Positions 50,281 to 62,963 of a DNA stretch of 64,000 nucleotides are shown here, in pieces (position 1 is the first letter of the stretch; each line of letters starts with the position of its first letter). Under the pieces are notes generated by a model. That model saw only the letters and a program-made list of their open reading frames with translations. It was not told the origin of the DNA and did no database searches. This DNA comes from Macrotrachela quadricornifera (lineage: Eukaryota; Rotifera; Eurotatoria; Philodinida; Philodinidae), in NCBI GenBank assembly GCA_022393335.1, contig JAJEKB010019266.1:45183-109182 (forward strand), read 5' to 3'. The position numbers were made by a program, and so were the translations under genes.

Positions 50281-53200
50281 ATGACGACTGGTGAATTTAC
50301 AGTACGTGCACTTTATGATTTTGCTGCTGAAGCATCATCTGAACTTAGTTTCAATGCAGGAGACATTCTTATAATAACTTCAACAACAGACGGAGAAGGA
50401 TGGTGGTAAGAAAAAAAAAATTTCGTTTATTTAAATAAATTTTTATTAAAAATAAAAATAAAAAAAAGGTATGCTCAAAATTCTGCTGGAGAAAATGGTG
50501 CTATTCCAGCAAATTATGTTGAAGCAATCGATTATACACAAGAACAAACACAAGATTTAACAGCATTTCCAAATACATATTATCCTTATACACAACAGGA
50601 TGGGAACAATACTGATAATGATAATACTCAAATAAATTATGAACCACTACCAGAGCAACAACATTATCTGCCTCCTACTTTAGATAATAATCTATCAACA
50701 AATGAACCAATTCCACCATCACCTAATCAACCAATTGTAAGTTATTTATTATTCTAAAATTCTCTTTATTGCTATTTTTCATAGCAATCAAATGAACAAG
50801 AAATTATTTCTAATAATTCTTTTAATTCATTATCATCATCATCAACAACAAATCAATATTCCTCACAGGCAATACCTATAGTACCTAATACATCTGATCA
50901 ATATGTAACAGTAGTAGATGCATCACCACCACCAGATTCAGTTCCAATGACAATTGTGAATCCTTTGGCAACAAGAAATACAATAAGTGAACAACCAGGT
51001 GCTTGGTATTTTGATGATACAGAAGACTTCACACCTATTGTACCAGCAATCCAACAATTTCCACCTAATACAATGCCTTCATATGAATATCCACAGACAA
51101 CATCTATGCAACATCAACAACAAATATCATCATTAGATAATTTTGGATATCCACAAACAACATCTTTTCAACATCAACAACAAATATCATCATTGGATAA
51201 TTTTACATATCCATCAACATCACATGATTCTAATTATGATGTACCAACACCATTATTAAATTATCGTTCAAATGAATCGAATACCGTACAATCTGTACCA
51301 ACTTTATCACCACCAGCGACAGTTAATTCTACTTCAAATAATTCTCCGATAACTACACCATCACCTAAATTACCTCCGGATAATACTTCACATTCACCAA
51401 CAAATAAAGAAAAAAAAGATAAAACGAAATTTTTTACATTGAAACGTTCAAAAGCAAAAGCTGAATCAGAAAAACGACTTTCACTCAGTGAATCTAATTT
51501 AGAGGTTAGCATTAGATAAATAATAGCAAAATATATAATTACTATTAATTATTTTTTTATATATAATATTAAGTTTTTATACAGGAAAAACATCTTTTTG
51601 TTTGTTTTAGACATCAATACAAGGAGCAAAAGGCGACAGTGACTCCGATGATCCTAATGAATCAGGACGACATAATACAGTAAGAAATAATTTCTTTTAT
51701 TTTATTTCTTCAATTCTTTAATTTTATTTTATTTTAAAAATTAAAATAGAAAAAATTCATAATGTAAGTCAATCTTTTAAATAAATAAAATATATTATTA
51801 GAAATATCACTAATAAAGTTCGTTGATAAATATTGAATTCTTATCTTACTTCTTTTTATCTTATATACTGAAACGCACTTTTTTGTCTTATAGTTGTGCT
51901 TATATTAACATCCGTTTATTTACTTTGTTTCTTTTTTTTGTCATCGTAAAAGAAATATTATTTTATTTTAGTTAACAAGTAAACAATCTAATGGAGGAAC
52001 TGATAATAAAGCAGCACCAAAAGCAAGGTACATAAAAATATTATAAATATAACATTATTTTATATCTAATTTAGATTTTTTGATAAACATGGTTTAGATA
52101 ATTATTTATTGAATGGATGTAAATCTAAATCAGATGAACATGTTGAAATAGCTGTAAGAAATATAAATAAATAATTTTTATTAAAATTCTTTTTTTTTTT
52201 ATTTCTAAAGTACGATGAACGACAAGGTGGTGTTTATTGGTCATATAATTCTAAAATGCCACCGTTTACTTGTAAAGTTGAAGAACCATCAAAAGGAACA
52301 AAATTTATTGGTTTAAAATCTTATATAGAATATAAAATTCATCCAGATGTAATTAAAATAATAAATTTGAAAAATAAAATTATTTATTAATTATATTTAG
52401 ATTCGTGGAAGTCGAGTTGTTAGTAGACGTTATAAACAATTTGATTGGTTACATGAACAACTTGCTAATAAATATCGTTTTATTTGTATTCCACCATTAC
52501 CTGGAAAACAGATAGCTGGTAAAAAGTTTTTTTTTTCCTATTTTTTAATAAAAGATATTTAAAAAAACAAATTTTTTTTTAATTAGGACGATATGAAGAA
52601 GAATTTATTGAAGGACGTCGACGACAACTTGAACTATGGCTTAATCGTATTTGTCATCATCCAGTACTTTGTGCTTCATTTCCAGTACAACATTTTGTAA
52701 CATGTGAACTTACAGAAAAAAATAATAAAGTATAAAATAAAAAAATTTCTTTAATAAAAATTTCTTTTTTTTTCTTTCTATAGGATTGGAAAGCAGGAAA
52801 ACGTAAAATTGAAAAAGATGAATTACGTGAAGCATCATGGCTTCATTGTGTTAATTTTACAAGTTCAAATTTAGATGATACACAAATGTATTTCTATCTA
52901 ATTAATTTCTTTTCGAAATTATTTTTTTCTTTTCTTATATTTATTTAGTGCAGCACAAATTGATACATTTGCTCAACAACAACCAGGTCTTGAAACACAT
53001 TTAAAAAATCTTTATCAAGTTTTAACAAAATATCAAGAAAAACATACGGAAGTTTATGAACGTGATATAAAACGTATTGGAGAACTTTTTTCTAACCTTT
53101 ATACAGTTCTACAAACTGATGTAACTACAGCTGGTATATTTATCATATTAAAATCATTTTATTATAAATAAAAAATACTTTTTCATTTTATTTTAGGAAA

Positions 53201-54682
53201 TCAAGACCTTTCAAATTCAGTATCAAAAACGAGTAATGCATATAATGCAATAGCTATGTTATATAAAACGAAAGTAATAATATGTCAATGGTTTTTCTTC
53301 TGCCATAAGGAATTTTTTTTGATTTATTGTTAAAAAAGAAAAGTATGATGATATTACAGAAGTTTTTTTTGTGAAAAATTTGTGCATATGAACATCAAAG
53401 CGAACTTTCATCTCCCAACTTTATCTTTTGTAGTGTAATTTTTATTAAAAGTATAATAGATTTCAATATATGCCGTACAGCACGATTAATATTGCATAAC
53501 ATGCATCGGTTATTTTTTGTTTCCTACTTTGAGTTATAGGTAGATCATACGTGATAATCTTGGGATTAGGAAGGAAAGGAGGAAGATCGCGCGACAGTTA
53601 AGATTGAAGTATTCAAAATTATTTTCGCATCAGATCTGATACTAACATATTTTTTGTAATCTAAAATGTAATAATTCGTAGCAATTCTCCATTGAAGGCA
53701 GAGCAAGCCAGTGACAACTATTAGAAAATGAAACCCTACAGAATGAAGAAAGTAATAAAATTGGCATAAAAAAAGAAAAATCAGAGATATTTTTAAGTCG
53801 AGTACTTTCATATAGTTGACTTTCGTCCTCGCTCAAAACATCTCTGAAAGTATCTCAAAGAAATATTTTATTAATTAAAAAAAATCATATCGATTTTGCT
53901 GACTTCTATTAAGTAGTTTTCAATTATTGAGGAGATTGAATATACATTGCTCTTATTTATGTAATATTTTAAATTCGTTAGTTCGCCAATAAATTCTTTA
54001 AGTTACGGCACACACAACTCCATTTTAAAGAAAAATATTATTGAATTTTATGGAAAGAATATAGCATTTCGCTTCATACGTGTTATAATATACTGAGATC
54101 AATATTTTTTTGTTCATCATAATATATATATAAATAACATTTAGAATAGAAATATTCTTATCGTTGCGCATTTTTTTGTTTTATTTTTAGGTAGATTTTT
54201 CTAGGGTTGTAAAGTATTTATATTCTTTTATTTTAGGCAAGTGAAGATGTTCGAGATTTTAATGAACGTATTCAAGAATATATTGGTCTTATAACTGGTT
54301 TTCCAATGATATTCAATATTCAACGAGTAAATAAATAAAATAAAATATCTTTCTTATAAATATAAATAAATCATATTAGAGTGCAGCAGAATTTATGCGA
54401 ACTGTACAACAACGTGGTCCATCAGCAACAACAGATTATAATAGTGTAATACATCGTAGTCAAGTTCTTAATCATGTTGTATTAGCTGAAATAAATTATT
54501 TTCAAAAAGAAAAAGTTAATGATTTAAATTTATATATGAAATCCCTTTTAAATGAACAAATACAATTTTATGAAAAAGTATTATTAACTTTTAAAAGAAT
54601 TTTTATTTAATTGACAATGTTTCTTTTTATTAATTTATAGATTACATCAGAATTACGTGAAGCAGCAGCAACATTCAATTAA
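50281..54682 (+). CDS. SH3-PX-BAR sorting nexin (SNX9/18/33 family)
   Basis: Fifteen exons join in phase to 803 residues, longer than the 590-630 of vertebrate relatives because of the linker. The SH3 domain is N-terminal (VRALYDFAAEASSELSF, GWWYAQ, GAIPANYVE). A low-complexity linker of about 300 residues rich in Pro, Ser, Thr and Gln follows, with two 20-residue tandem repeats and a basic KKDKTKFFTLKRSKAK patch. The PX domain has RRYKQFDWLHEQL and IPPLPGKQ followed by EEEFIEGRRRQLELWL. The C-terminal BAR domain starts WKAGKRKIEKDEL and ends ITSELREAAATFN. These proteins bind phosphoinositides, curve membrane and recruit dynamin and WASP in endocytosis. Which of SNX9, SNX18 or SNX33 is nearest cannot be told by eye. 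One intron (53274-54236) is unusually long. Confidence 0.94.
51088..51207 (+). repeat. Two 60-bp in-frame tandem repeats in the SNX9-like linker
   Basis: Units 51088..51147 and 51148..51207 encode YPQTTSMQHQQQISSLDNFG and YPQTTSFQHQQQISSLDNFT. They differ at only a few bases, so the duplication is recent or conserved by conversion. A third, decayed start (YPSTS) follows. Confidence 0.95.
53274..54236 (+). other. 963-bp intron of the SNX9-like gene
   Basis: It separates the BAR-domain exon ending MLYKTK from the next exon beginning ASEDVRDF. Minus-strand open frames at 53566-53836 show no recognisable motif. It may contain an old insertion, but no terminal repeats were found. Confidence 0.7.
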
Positions 54683-54828
54683 ATAAATGTGATAGCAACT
54701 AATGATTGATAATAATTTTATTTTTAATGATTTTCCATTTTTTTTTGTGTGATTAATTATTTGTGAATATTTAATTTTTTCGTATCTATCTTTTATTAAT
54801 AAAAAAAAATCACATGAAAAACAATTTT

Positions 54829-55126
54829 TTATAATCGGTTTAGAAAACCAGGTGAATGATTACGAGAATTTCCAAATGATGTTGATAGTGATGTACTTAT
54901 CATCATTGATTGTAAGATGCCATTACTATCATCGATACTATATTGCTAAAAAACATTTATTTAAATATTCAACATAACTGATATACAAATGAATATGAGA
55001 TTATTAAGTATATTAAATGATATTTTTCATTTATTTTAAAAATAAGAAAATATCTTTTATTATTATTTAGTCTTAACTTACATGATTATCTTCGAAAATT
55101 TTAGTAATTAAATCATCATTTTCATC
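54829..55126 (-). other. Conserved RRN3 C-terminal exons beyond an in-frame stop
   Basis: Directly after the TAA at 55129..55127 the frame continues DENDDLITKIFEDNH to a GTAAGT donor. An exon reading QYSIDDSNGILQ, then SFGNSRNHSPGFLNRL, follows and ends at the TAA at 54829. Splice sites and phase 0 are intact. The Ser/Pro-rich end resembles the tail of other RRN3 proteins, so this was, or still is, coding. Confidence 0.7.
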
Positions 55127-58100
55127 TTAATAATCATTATAAATTGATCGAATAAATATAGATGAACGTTTTAATAAGTAAGAATCAAATGGAAAATAAG
55201 AATGAAGAATATTTGATGGTCTTATTCCTGAATGATTATTATTTATTGTAAATATTTCTGTTAATGAATATCGATTATTTGTTTCAATAATTGAATAACA
55301 AAAAGCAATTTGATAATTTCTATATAAATCAAAAAAATTAAATTGGAAAAAAATTATATTTTTTTTTTGTATTACCTTGCTAATTGAGCAAATCGAAGAA
55401 TAATAGCAGGTAAACAATATTTAAGTGGATTTAATTCCGATGAAATGATATGATCAAGTCGCCATTGTAATACTGTTGCAATACCTATAAATAAAAAAAA
55501 ATTTTAAAGTAAAAAAAAACACAAATGAAGCTTCTCTTTTTGACCATCAGTTAATCGAGCTATTTCATGATGTCGATAAATAAATATATAAAAAACTGCT
55601 TGGCATATAGCATAAAAAGGTAAATGTCGATTTGGATTTGAATTACTATTATATGTTTCTGTTGTACTTATGTATACATGTAACCAATCAACCATTGATT
55701 GTGTTATTGTTAATACAGATCTAAATAATAAATCAATAGAATAATAATTTACAAGAATAATAGGTTTTATTTTTGTTTTACTTAATTGTTATATATTTAG
55801 CTCGAGCGATTAAACTGCATAAATAAAAAATAGCTGATTGTCGAAATATCATTGAAACTGATGGTGATATAAATGTTTTCCAGCAATTATTTATAAATTC
55901 ATCACTAAAATCCTATTATATGAATTGAAAACCATTAATTTTATTTCATACTGATCATTAGAACTAGATTTAATTCTCATGAATGAATGATCTGATATTA
56001 GGATTGATAGATCATAGAGTTCAAATGATTTTCACAAATATTAAATAAAGAAAATATGTTGATGAATATTTCGAATATCAGTGTCTTAACTACTCTTATT
56101 TAAACTTAAAAAAAGAGAGAAAATATCAAACTTTTATTTGGAAGTTATTTTCTACTTTTATCATATTACCAAAATAATTCGTTTTTTGAAAGAGGAATTA
56201 AGCCTCCCTCACTCGAAAAAAATCAAATTTTTCGATTTTGTAATTTATAGTGTGTTAAATTGAGGAAAACGTCTGCTATCAAACATACTATAGTTTATTT
56301 ATTTTATGATGAATTCTATGAATATTATAAAACATTTTCTGAAACCTTATATGCTACTGAATAATGTTGTATTGTATGGGTAATTATTATTAATTTGACA
56401 GTGAACACGACACAATTGTATAAAATCGACAAAATTTCTCACCATTTGACTTTGTATGCATCAATTCAATTCATTTTTATTAATAATCTATGATAAAGTT
56501 TTTTGTTCGAATGTTTTCAAATTTCTTCACTAATTTAAACGTCTAGAGAGTTATCGTTAGTTTCAAAACGAAGAGAATGATCAGCTCTATAACTTATCAG
56601 AGCTGAGTTTTTGATTTTTAGGTCTAATGACACTTATTGTCCTCTAGATATTCATCTGATCGATCGATTGTTATTTCCAATAATTTACTAATACAATAGC
56701 AGTACCAAATTTAATAAAACTGATTAGACAATATCTATTATCTTTTTTTGATTTTTTAACAACAAAGTTGAGAGTTATATAAATTCATACTACTTCGAAT
56801 CAATATTTCGAAGAGCAAATGTGTCAAGCAGAACCAAAAACTATGAAATATTCGCTACGTCCAATGTATTTATTGTTTTACACGTTGCTAATAAAAACAA
56901 TGGATATGCAATACATTTTGTGTTTTTTTTGCTTGAAAAATTTTTTTCAAATTAAATCAACACTAATATTAATAGACGATATACTATAGAATTCAATCTC
57001 TGTTACTCATTTATTTTTTAGATTCTATCACAAATCTCAATTCGTATTATTTTGATTATTTAAACAAAATATACGGAAACATTTTAGTTCGAAATATTAT
57101 TCAGAACGTTGTTTTCGATGGCATTGTATTATGACATGTACTTAAAATGTGCTATGACATCATTTGCACTTCTTGTACCTCTAATCTTCCCATCACGTCA
57201 TATATACGTATTCCATCTATATCTTATTTCATTCTTATAACATACATAAGTGCATGTGACCTCTTTTTTCGCTAGATACTTGACTACATATATTTCGTGT
57301 TAATACAATATAGAGAGATGTGTATATTTTCATATTAACATATGTATGGTTTATATCAGTTATATATACATCAATATTCAAGTTTCATCCAATTTGACTC
57401 CTTATTTGATCAATAGATTCGTGTTTAGTTTAGTTTCACTGTCTGTTTTGAATTTTATTTCAGTGAATACATTTAAATATTTTTTCTCGTAAGACAAATA
57501 CATTTTTACTTTTGCTTTAAGTTAATCATTGATTATATTCGCTCCGAAAGGTTTTTACTTCATCTCTTCCTGAAATACTTCCATTTTGAATATGATTTTT
57601 AAAAGATTCTTACTAATATTCCATAATTAAACTTACCGTATGAAAACTACAAATATAAAATAGAAGAAATTGTACATGAGATGAATCATGTGTTGGTAAA
57701 AGAATTTTATTAAAAACTTTTAAGAAATCTGTAAATAAATCTTTTGCTTGTTCATAGTTTAAAATATCTAAGAACAAAAAAAACAATATTTAAAATTTTT
57801 AATTTTCTTTTTAAATGTAAATCATTTACCATTTTTAAGCGATATATTTTTAATATATTCGAATAAAATAAACATAAGACAATCAAGTTTATCAGTTTGA
57901 GAATGTTTCATTACATTATTATTCTCATTTGTATTATATTGTTCAATTTCAGATATAAGTCCATCATCTCCGTGAAATATATCATATCGTGATATATGAA
58001 CCTTTAATTTAAAAATATTAGTGTTTTTTTTGTTTTGAAATTTTATTATATTTACATCAATACGAATTAGTTTTAAAAGAATTATTTGAAAAATGTATGT

Positions 58101-58908
58101 TCTGTCAATTGATAAGTATGATAATAATCGAAGTAAACTTTTTATATATATCATCTGAATATTAACATTTTTTATCATAAATGGAAAATGTTCTTCAATT
58201 GTAGAAGATAAAAAATTTAAAACTCTAAAATAATTAAATTTAAATATTTATTTTCTTTATATTAGAATATACGATGGGGCAATAACAATAAGTTGTTGTA
58301 ATGTTTCATGTGCAAAATCATGTATTAGAAAATGATCTGTAGAATTTTCTAGAATAAAAAAAAAATAATAATAAAAATAGGATTAGATAAAAATTTTAAA
58401 AAATTTAAACCAGGTATAGCAAAAAGTGTGAATAAAAAACTAAGATAACGTTGTATATGTTTTGTATTAGATGAAATAAGTGTTATTTGAAATAATCGAA
58501 ATGTATCAAGAACAATTTTTGATTGTTTTGTCCAATCAATTTGTAACTAAATGAAAAAATAATAATTATTATTTTTAGTAATAAAAATTCGATAGAAATA
58601 CTTGAAGAAAATCAAGAAATTCTTCATTTATATTTTCAAATAAATCAACATTATCACATAATTCATTTAATAATTGAATTAAACAATTTTCCTAAAAAAT
58701 TTTCATATATATTTATATTATAAAATATTTTTATTTTCTTTTACATTTATTTGATTTTCTTTAATAGTTGTTATTAAATGATTATATAAATATTTTTCAC
58801 CCTTGAACAAAAAAGAACTAATGAAATATTATTTATTTTTAATAAACATACTCGATTAAATTGATCAAATGCGTCTTTAATTTGATCAATTATAATTATC
58901 TCTAACAT
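55127..58908 (-). CDS. RRN3: RNA polymerase I initiation factor RRN3 (TIF-IA)
   Basis: About 13 exons run from MLEIIIIDQIKDAFDQ (ATG at 58908). The family core is clear: YIKSLLRLLSYLSI, then LDCLMFILFEYIKNI, LLPTHDSSHVQFLLFYICSF, FRQSAIFYLCSLIARAKYI, VDWLHVYISTTETYN, FYAICQAVFYIFIYRH, LNPLKYCLPAILLRFA, AFCYSIIETNNR and YFPFDSYLLKRSSIFI (successive separate motifs). RRN3 bridges RNA polymerase I to the promoter factor SL1 and is the growth-controlled switch of rRNA synthesis in the nucleolus. In this copy the frame meets TAA right after SIYNDY, about 50 codons before the expected end. Homologous, properly spliced sequence continues beyond. The start is the first ATG of the first recognisable exon, and a further upstream exon cannot be excluded. 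Confidence 0.9.
55913..57635 (-). other. 1.7-kb intron of RRN3
   Basis: The donor GTAAGT follows codons for CSFHT and the acceptor precedes DFSDEFINN; both sides match neighbouring RRN3 core sequence. The interior is AT-rich with no coding frame or clear inverted repeat, apart from a short CAGCTCT..AGAGCTG hairpin near 56580-56605. Confidence 0.75.
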
Positions 58909-61900
58909 ATTAAATACTTTACTTTTTATTTTATCTAAAATGATTAATTATTATTATTGAAATTGAAATATTCCTTGAGATAAATTATAAAGATTTAAAT
59001 AATTTTGTATTTTATTTATGCGAATTTATAGAAAAAGAAATGAATTTATAGAATTTTATTTAATAAGAATTGTTAATATTGATTGTATTATAATAATTGA
59101 AGTTTAATAATTTTGATACAGAATGAATCATTTGAAAAATACCCAATTTTTTCAATGAAAGAAATAATCTATTCTCTTTCTCATAGAGAACAGTATGACA
59201 AATATAAATTGTCTATTTGCTTATGTGTTCACACTTTCCTAATTGACTGGCGATCAATGCAAGAACAAAATGAATAATTGTCTTAAAAACTTGATTAAAA
59301 ATTAATTGAGGGTGAGGAATTCGAATTCAAGGATAATTTTTTTATTATTTCAATATTGAAAAAGTTTTAATTATAATTTGCTGACAGTTCAGAAACAAGG
59401 TTTCTAGGAGAAACAGTTGAAGAAGTCTTTAGACGAACGCTACTTGTTTTTACTGAAATTTTAAATATTTATGAGATTTTCTCTGCCTGTCCTTTTAAAA
59501 AAAAAAGATATATTTCCATTAGAAAAGTCATAATCAAGTTAAATAATCTAAAAACAAGTGATTTTTTTTTGACTACTGATAATAGTGATGGTTAATACCT
59601 CTTTAGGAAACAGTTTATACAAATCTACTCGATTTTTCTTCATGTATATATACTATTGATAAAATTTTATTGCTATTTAACATCATATAGATAATCTTGA
59701 TGAATGATATTATGGTAATGCTATAGAATACTTCGACTATTTTTCATTAACAGTTACTCAGCAAAAAAAATGATATATTCTTGACAATTTATAACTATTG
59801 AAAATATTTACTGACTATTTTTCATGTTGATAATTATCTTTTTAATATTTTTATAGCCATCTTTTTTTTTCGTGAGTTTTATCATGAAGTCTTTTTTTTA
59901 TTGAACATTTTGAAATGTTTTATAAATCTTTATTTTATAGATTGAATTTTTTTATTTGTTTAAAAGAATGTATAAAGTTTCAATGCATGTGAGTCTATTT
60001 TTCTTAAATGAATTTCATTATTATTACATAAAAAAGTACAATTTTTATTTTGTCATTAGTAATTCTATTGTTAATGTATGATATAATATAAAATTTGATC
60101 GAATATTTCTCTCTCAATTTTCTTTTGAATCTATAGATGGTTCATCGTTGAAATTATTTATTAGTTTTGTTTCCTGTTGAATCATATAAATGCACTTAGA
60201 AACGTAGCTTTTTCAAAGGAGATGCTTTTTTATGAAATGTTTCGTTTTATAAATAAATTTTTTGGAGACATCAAGAATACATTTCATTAATTGCCCTTCT
60301 TAAAGGAAATCCAAAAACAGATAGTTCTTACTGAGAATTCCTTTACATTGCAGAATCATTCTTAAGATAATATATAAGTAGATGATCTTTTTGTTGAGAA
60401 AATTATACCATCTCTATCAAAAGATTCTTTTATTCAGTGAGGTTAGATATAATTTATCAAACTTATCTTTGTATTTTCAATTTAGTAAACATTGTTAGAA
60501 CTTCTTTGAACTTAGCATGATCCTATTAATAAATTATTTTTTTTCTCAAGATTTATTTCAACTTTCTCAATCGAAATTTTTTTAAATGCACATAAAACTA
60601 AATCACTTTTTTATTGATCGTTTTGATGATTTTAATGGTTTTTTAATTCTCTGTAATTGTATTTATTTTTTCAAATATCGATAATTCTTGCAAAATTTTA
60701 TAATAAAATAACAAAGAAATATAATTATAGTTGTTATATATTACTGATAATAATAACGCATAAGAATCTTACCAGAGTACGCAAGAATATTTTCTCTTTT
60801 GCAATAAAAAGAATCAGACCAGAACTGAAGAACGCAAGATTCTTGTCTGGTCAAGCATTTCTTGTCTCAGCAAACAAGATTTTGTCTATAAGAATATCAC
60901 AAGAATGTCAAGATCTGATTTTTCAGATAAGAATCTTCGCTGATAACCAAGATAATCAAGAATCTGGAAAGGTGAAAGGCAAGATTGTTGACTAGTGATT
61001 TTATGTGACCAAGAACACTTACCTGAACATAAGTTTCATTGGACATTTCACCTATCTGTTGACAAATATCTGATAGATTTATCATTTTTGACATTATTAT
61101 TAGTTGAACATAAGTTTTTTTGAACAACAATTATAGTAGCTATTATTAAAAAGTTCTGTCGAAATAAGATGAAATAGTGATGATGAATAAATCACGAATG
61201 AACCTTTCTTAATAGGAATCGTTCAAGAAATAGTTACCCTTCAATGTTGATCATTGTTCATAAATTGAATAAAATGTATAAATATTCATTTTAATAACAG
61301 AACGATATTTTCCAAATAGTACAATGTTATTTACTTTGCTCCTTCTTCAACTAATGATTTTGACAGAATTATTGTAATAAACTCTCGATATCGATCAAAA
61401 TGAAAAGTACTACAATAGATAATGAAGAAAAAAATTCAAAATAAATGTATTCAGAAAATTAAACGCCATGTCGTATCTTATAAATATATTGCATTTACTG
61501 TCTTTAAAAATGCAACTATAATACGTAGCTTGATAGCAACAATCGAAGAGACTAATATTATGAGAGCACACTAAAAGCTTAAATAAATACGATCCATTTG
61601 CGATTAGTTATGGTGTATAAAATAAATAATTTACCATGGAGGTACGAGTATATATCTTCTTAAAGTTAGTAGATGATTTACTTTGCAATGCTGTCGAATC
61701 TATTAGTCTTCTTTTAGTGTATTACAATACGTGTTTGCTTAGCAGATAAATGAACTGCATGTTCTGCTTGTCCAAGAAGTTTTCTAAATTAGATTGAGTT
61801 ATTTGTTATTTTCTTTTCATTGTCCCTTTATTGAAAGCTCACATAGCATCAATACACAAACCAAAAATTAACAATAAAGAATGAATGTAGATGGCATTTA

Positions 61901-62963
61901 ATTAAAACAAAGCGACACACAGTTTATATCATATTATAAAAAAACAATGTGTCAACGTCCATCATATAAAATAATATCAATAACGTGCAACACAAACGCC
62001 TATAAGCCACTATCGTTTTTGCACATAATTAAGACTCTCGTCGATTTCGAGAGATCATATTTTCTGCCACAAATGCTTTCAAGGAAAGTATAGACAGTTT
62101 CTGAAGCATGTACAGGATTTCCGGAAAGTCATTTACTAGACGTTTCTTCGTATACCTTCGCTATTTCATTTAACTTCATCGAAATTGTTGTTTTTTAACT
62201 ATAGGTAAGTATACTGAGTTCTAATTTATCATAACGATCTTCGATACTATCATGCGAAATCGTCTTCTTACATCGAAATACAAAACATTTCTTTTCATTC
62301 CCAGCTGCAATTCATTAAAATTAAGTAAGGTCTTTTAATTTTTATTGTCATATGGTTAAATAAAGCTTTTCGGTTTCTATGAGAATATGTATATTGAAAA
62401 ATTTTAAAACTTTTTCTTCCAAGCAAAATTGACAGAAAACTACTAGAGATAGTCGAAATAATTAAAGAAAAGAACTACACATGATGTTTTCCTGAACATA
62501 TGAAAAAACGTAAAATTTTTGTATATCAATTCGAGGAGAATGCTTCCAAATATTAGTATTGAAGGTCGTTAGAATAAATGAAAACTAAACGTATCCATCT
62601 ATAATTAGAAAAAGAATTCTATACAAAACGAATGAAATCGCAAAGATATAGGAAAAACCTTTTGTCAAATCATATTCAAGACGACCTATGTACTTACTTA
62701 AGCCTTGCACAACTTCTAATAAAATTCCTTTCGATCTGATAAGCGCAACTTGGATAATTGAAAAGAAACATTCCCGATTGAAGATATTAATTTTCTATTA
62801 AACCTCAAAGAGCGCAACATCCTGCTCAATGACATTTAGCAAAACGAATTCCACAAAAAAAATGAATCCGATTCATCAAAAAATTTCAATGTACAAAATT
62901 AGAAGAATATTTAATCCTCTTATAAAAATACATTGCGGGTATTGCCACCTTCTTAGTCAACAA
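58909..62963. other. 4-kb gene-poor region
   Basis: Between RRN3 and the LRR gene I find no convincing gene. Two items stand out and are listed separately: a cluster of AAGAATCTT-like words at 60757-60996 and a possible lone exon at 61023-61094. The remainder is AT-rich. Confidence 0.55.
60757..60996. repeat. Cluster of CAAGAATCTT-like words on both strands
   Basis: In 240 bp the word AAGAAT or its complement ATTCTT occurs at least nine times, together with several CAAGAT words. Many are preceded by C and followed by CTT or TTC. A GACCAGA/TCTGGTC inverted pair (near 60819 and 60858) encloses one of them. The plus strand happens to be open across this region, but the predicted peptide reflects the word repetition. 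Confidence 0.5.

Noticed and set aside
57117..57480. Possible small exon or element in the RRN3 long intron
   Set aside because: No open frame of note, no inverted ends, and flanking exons already join in phase.
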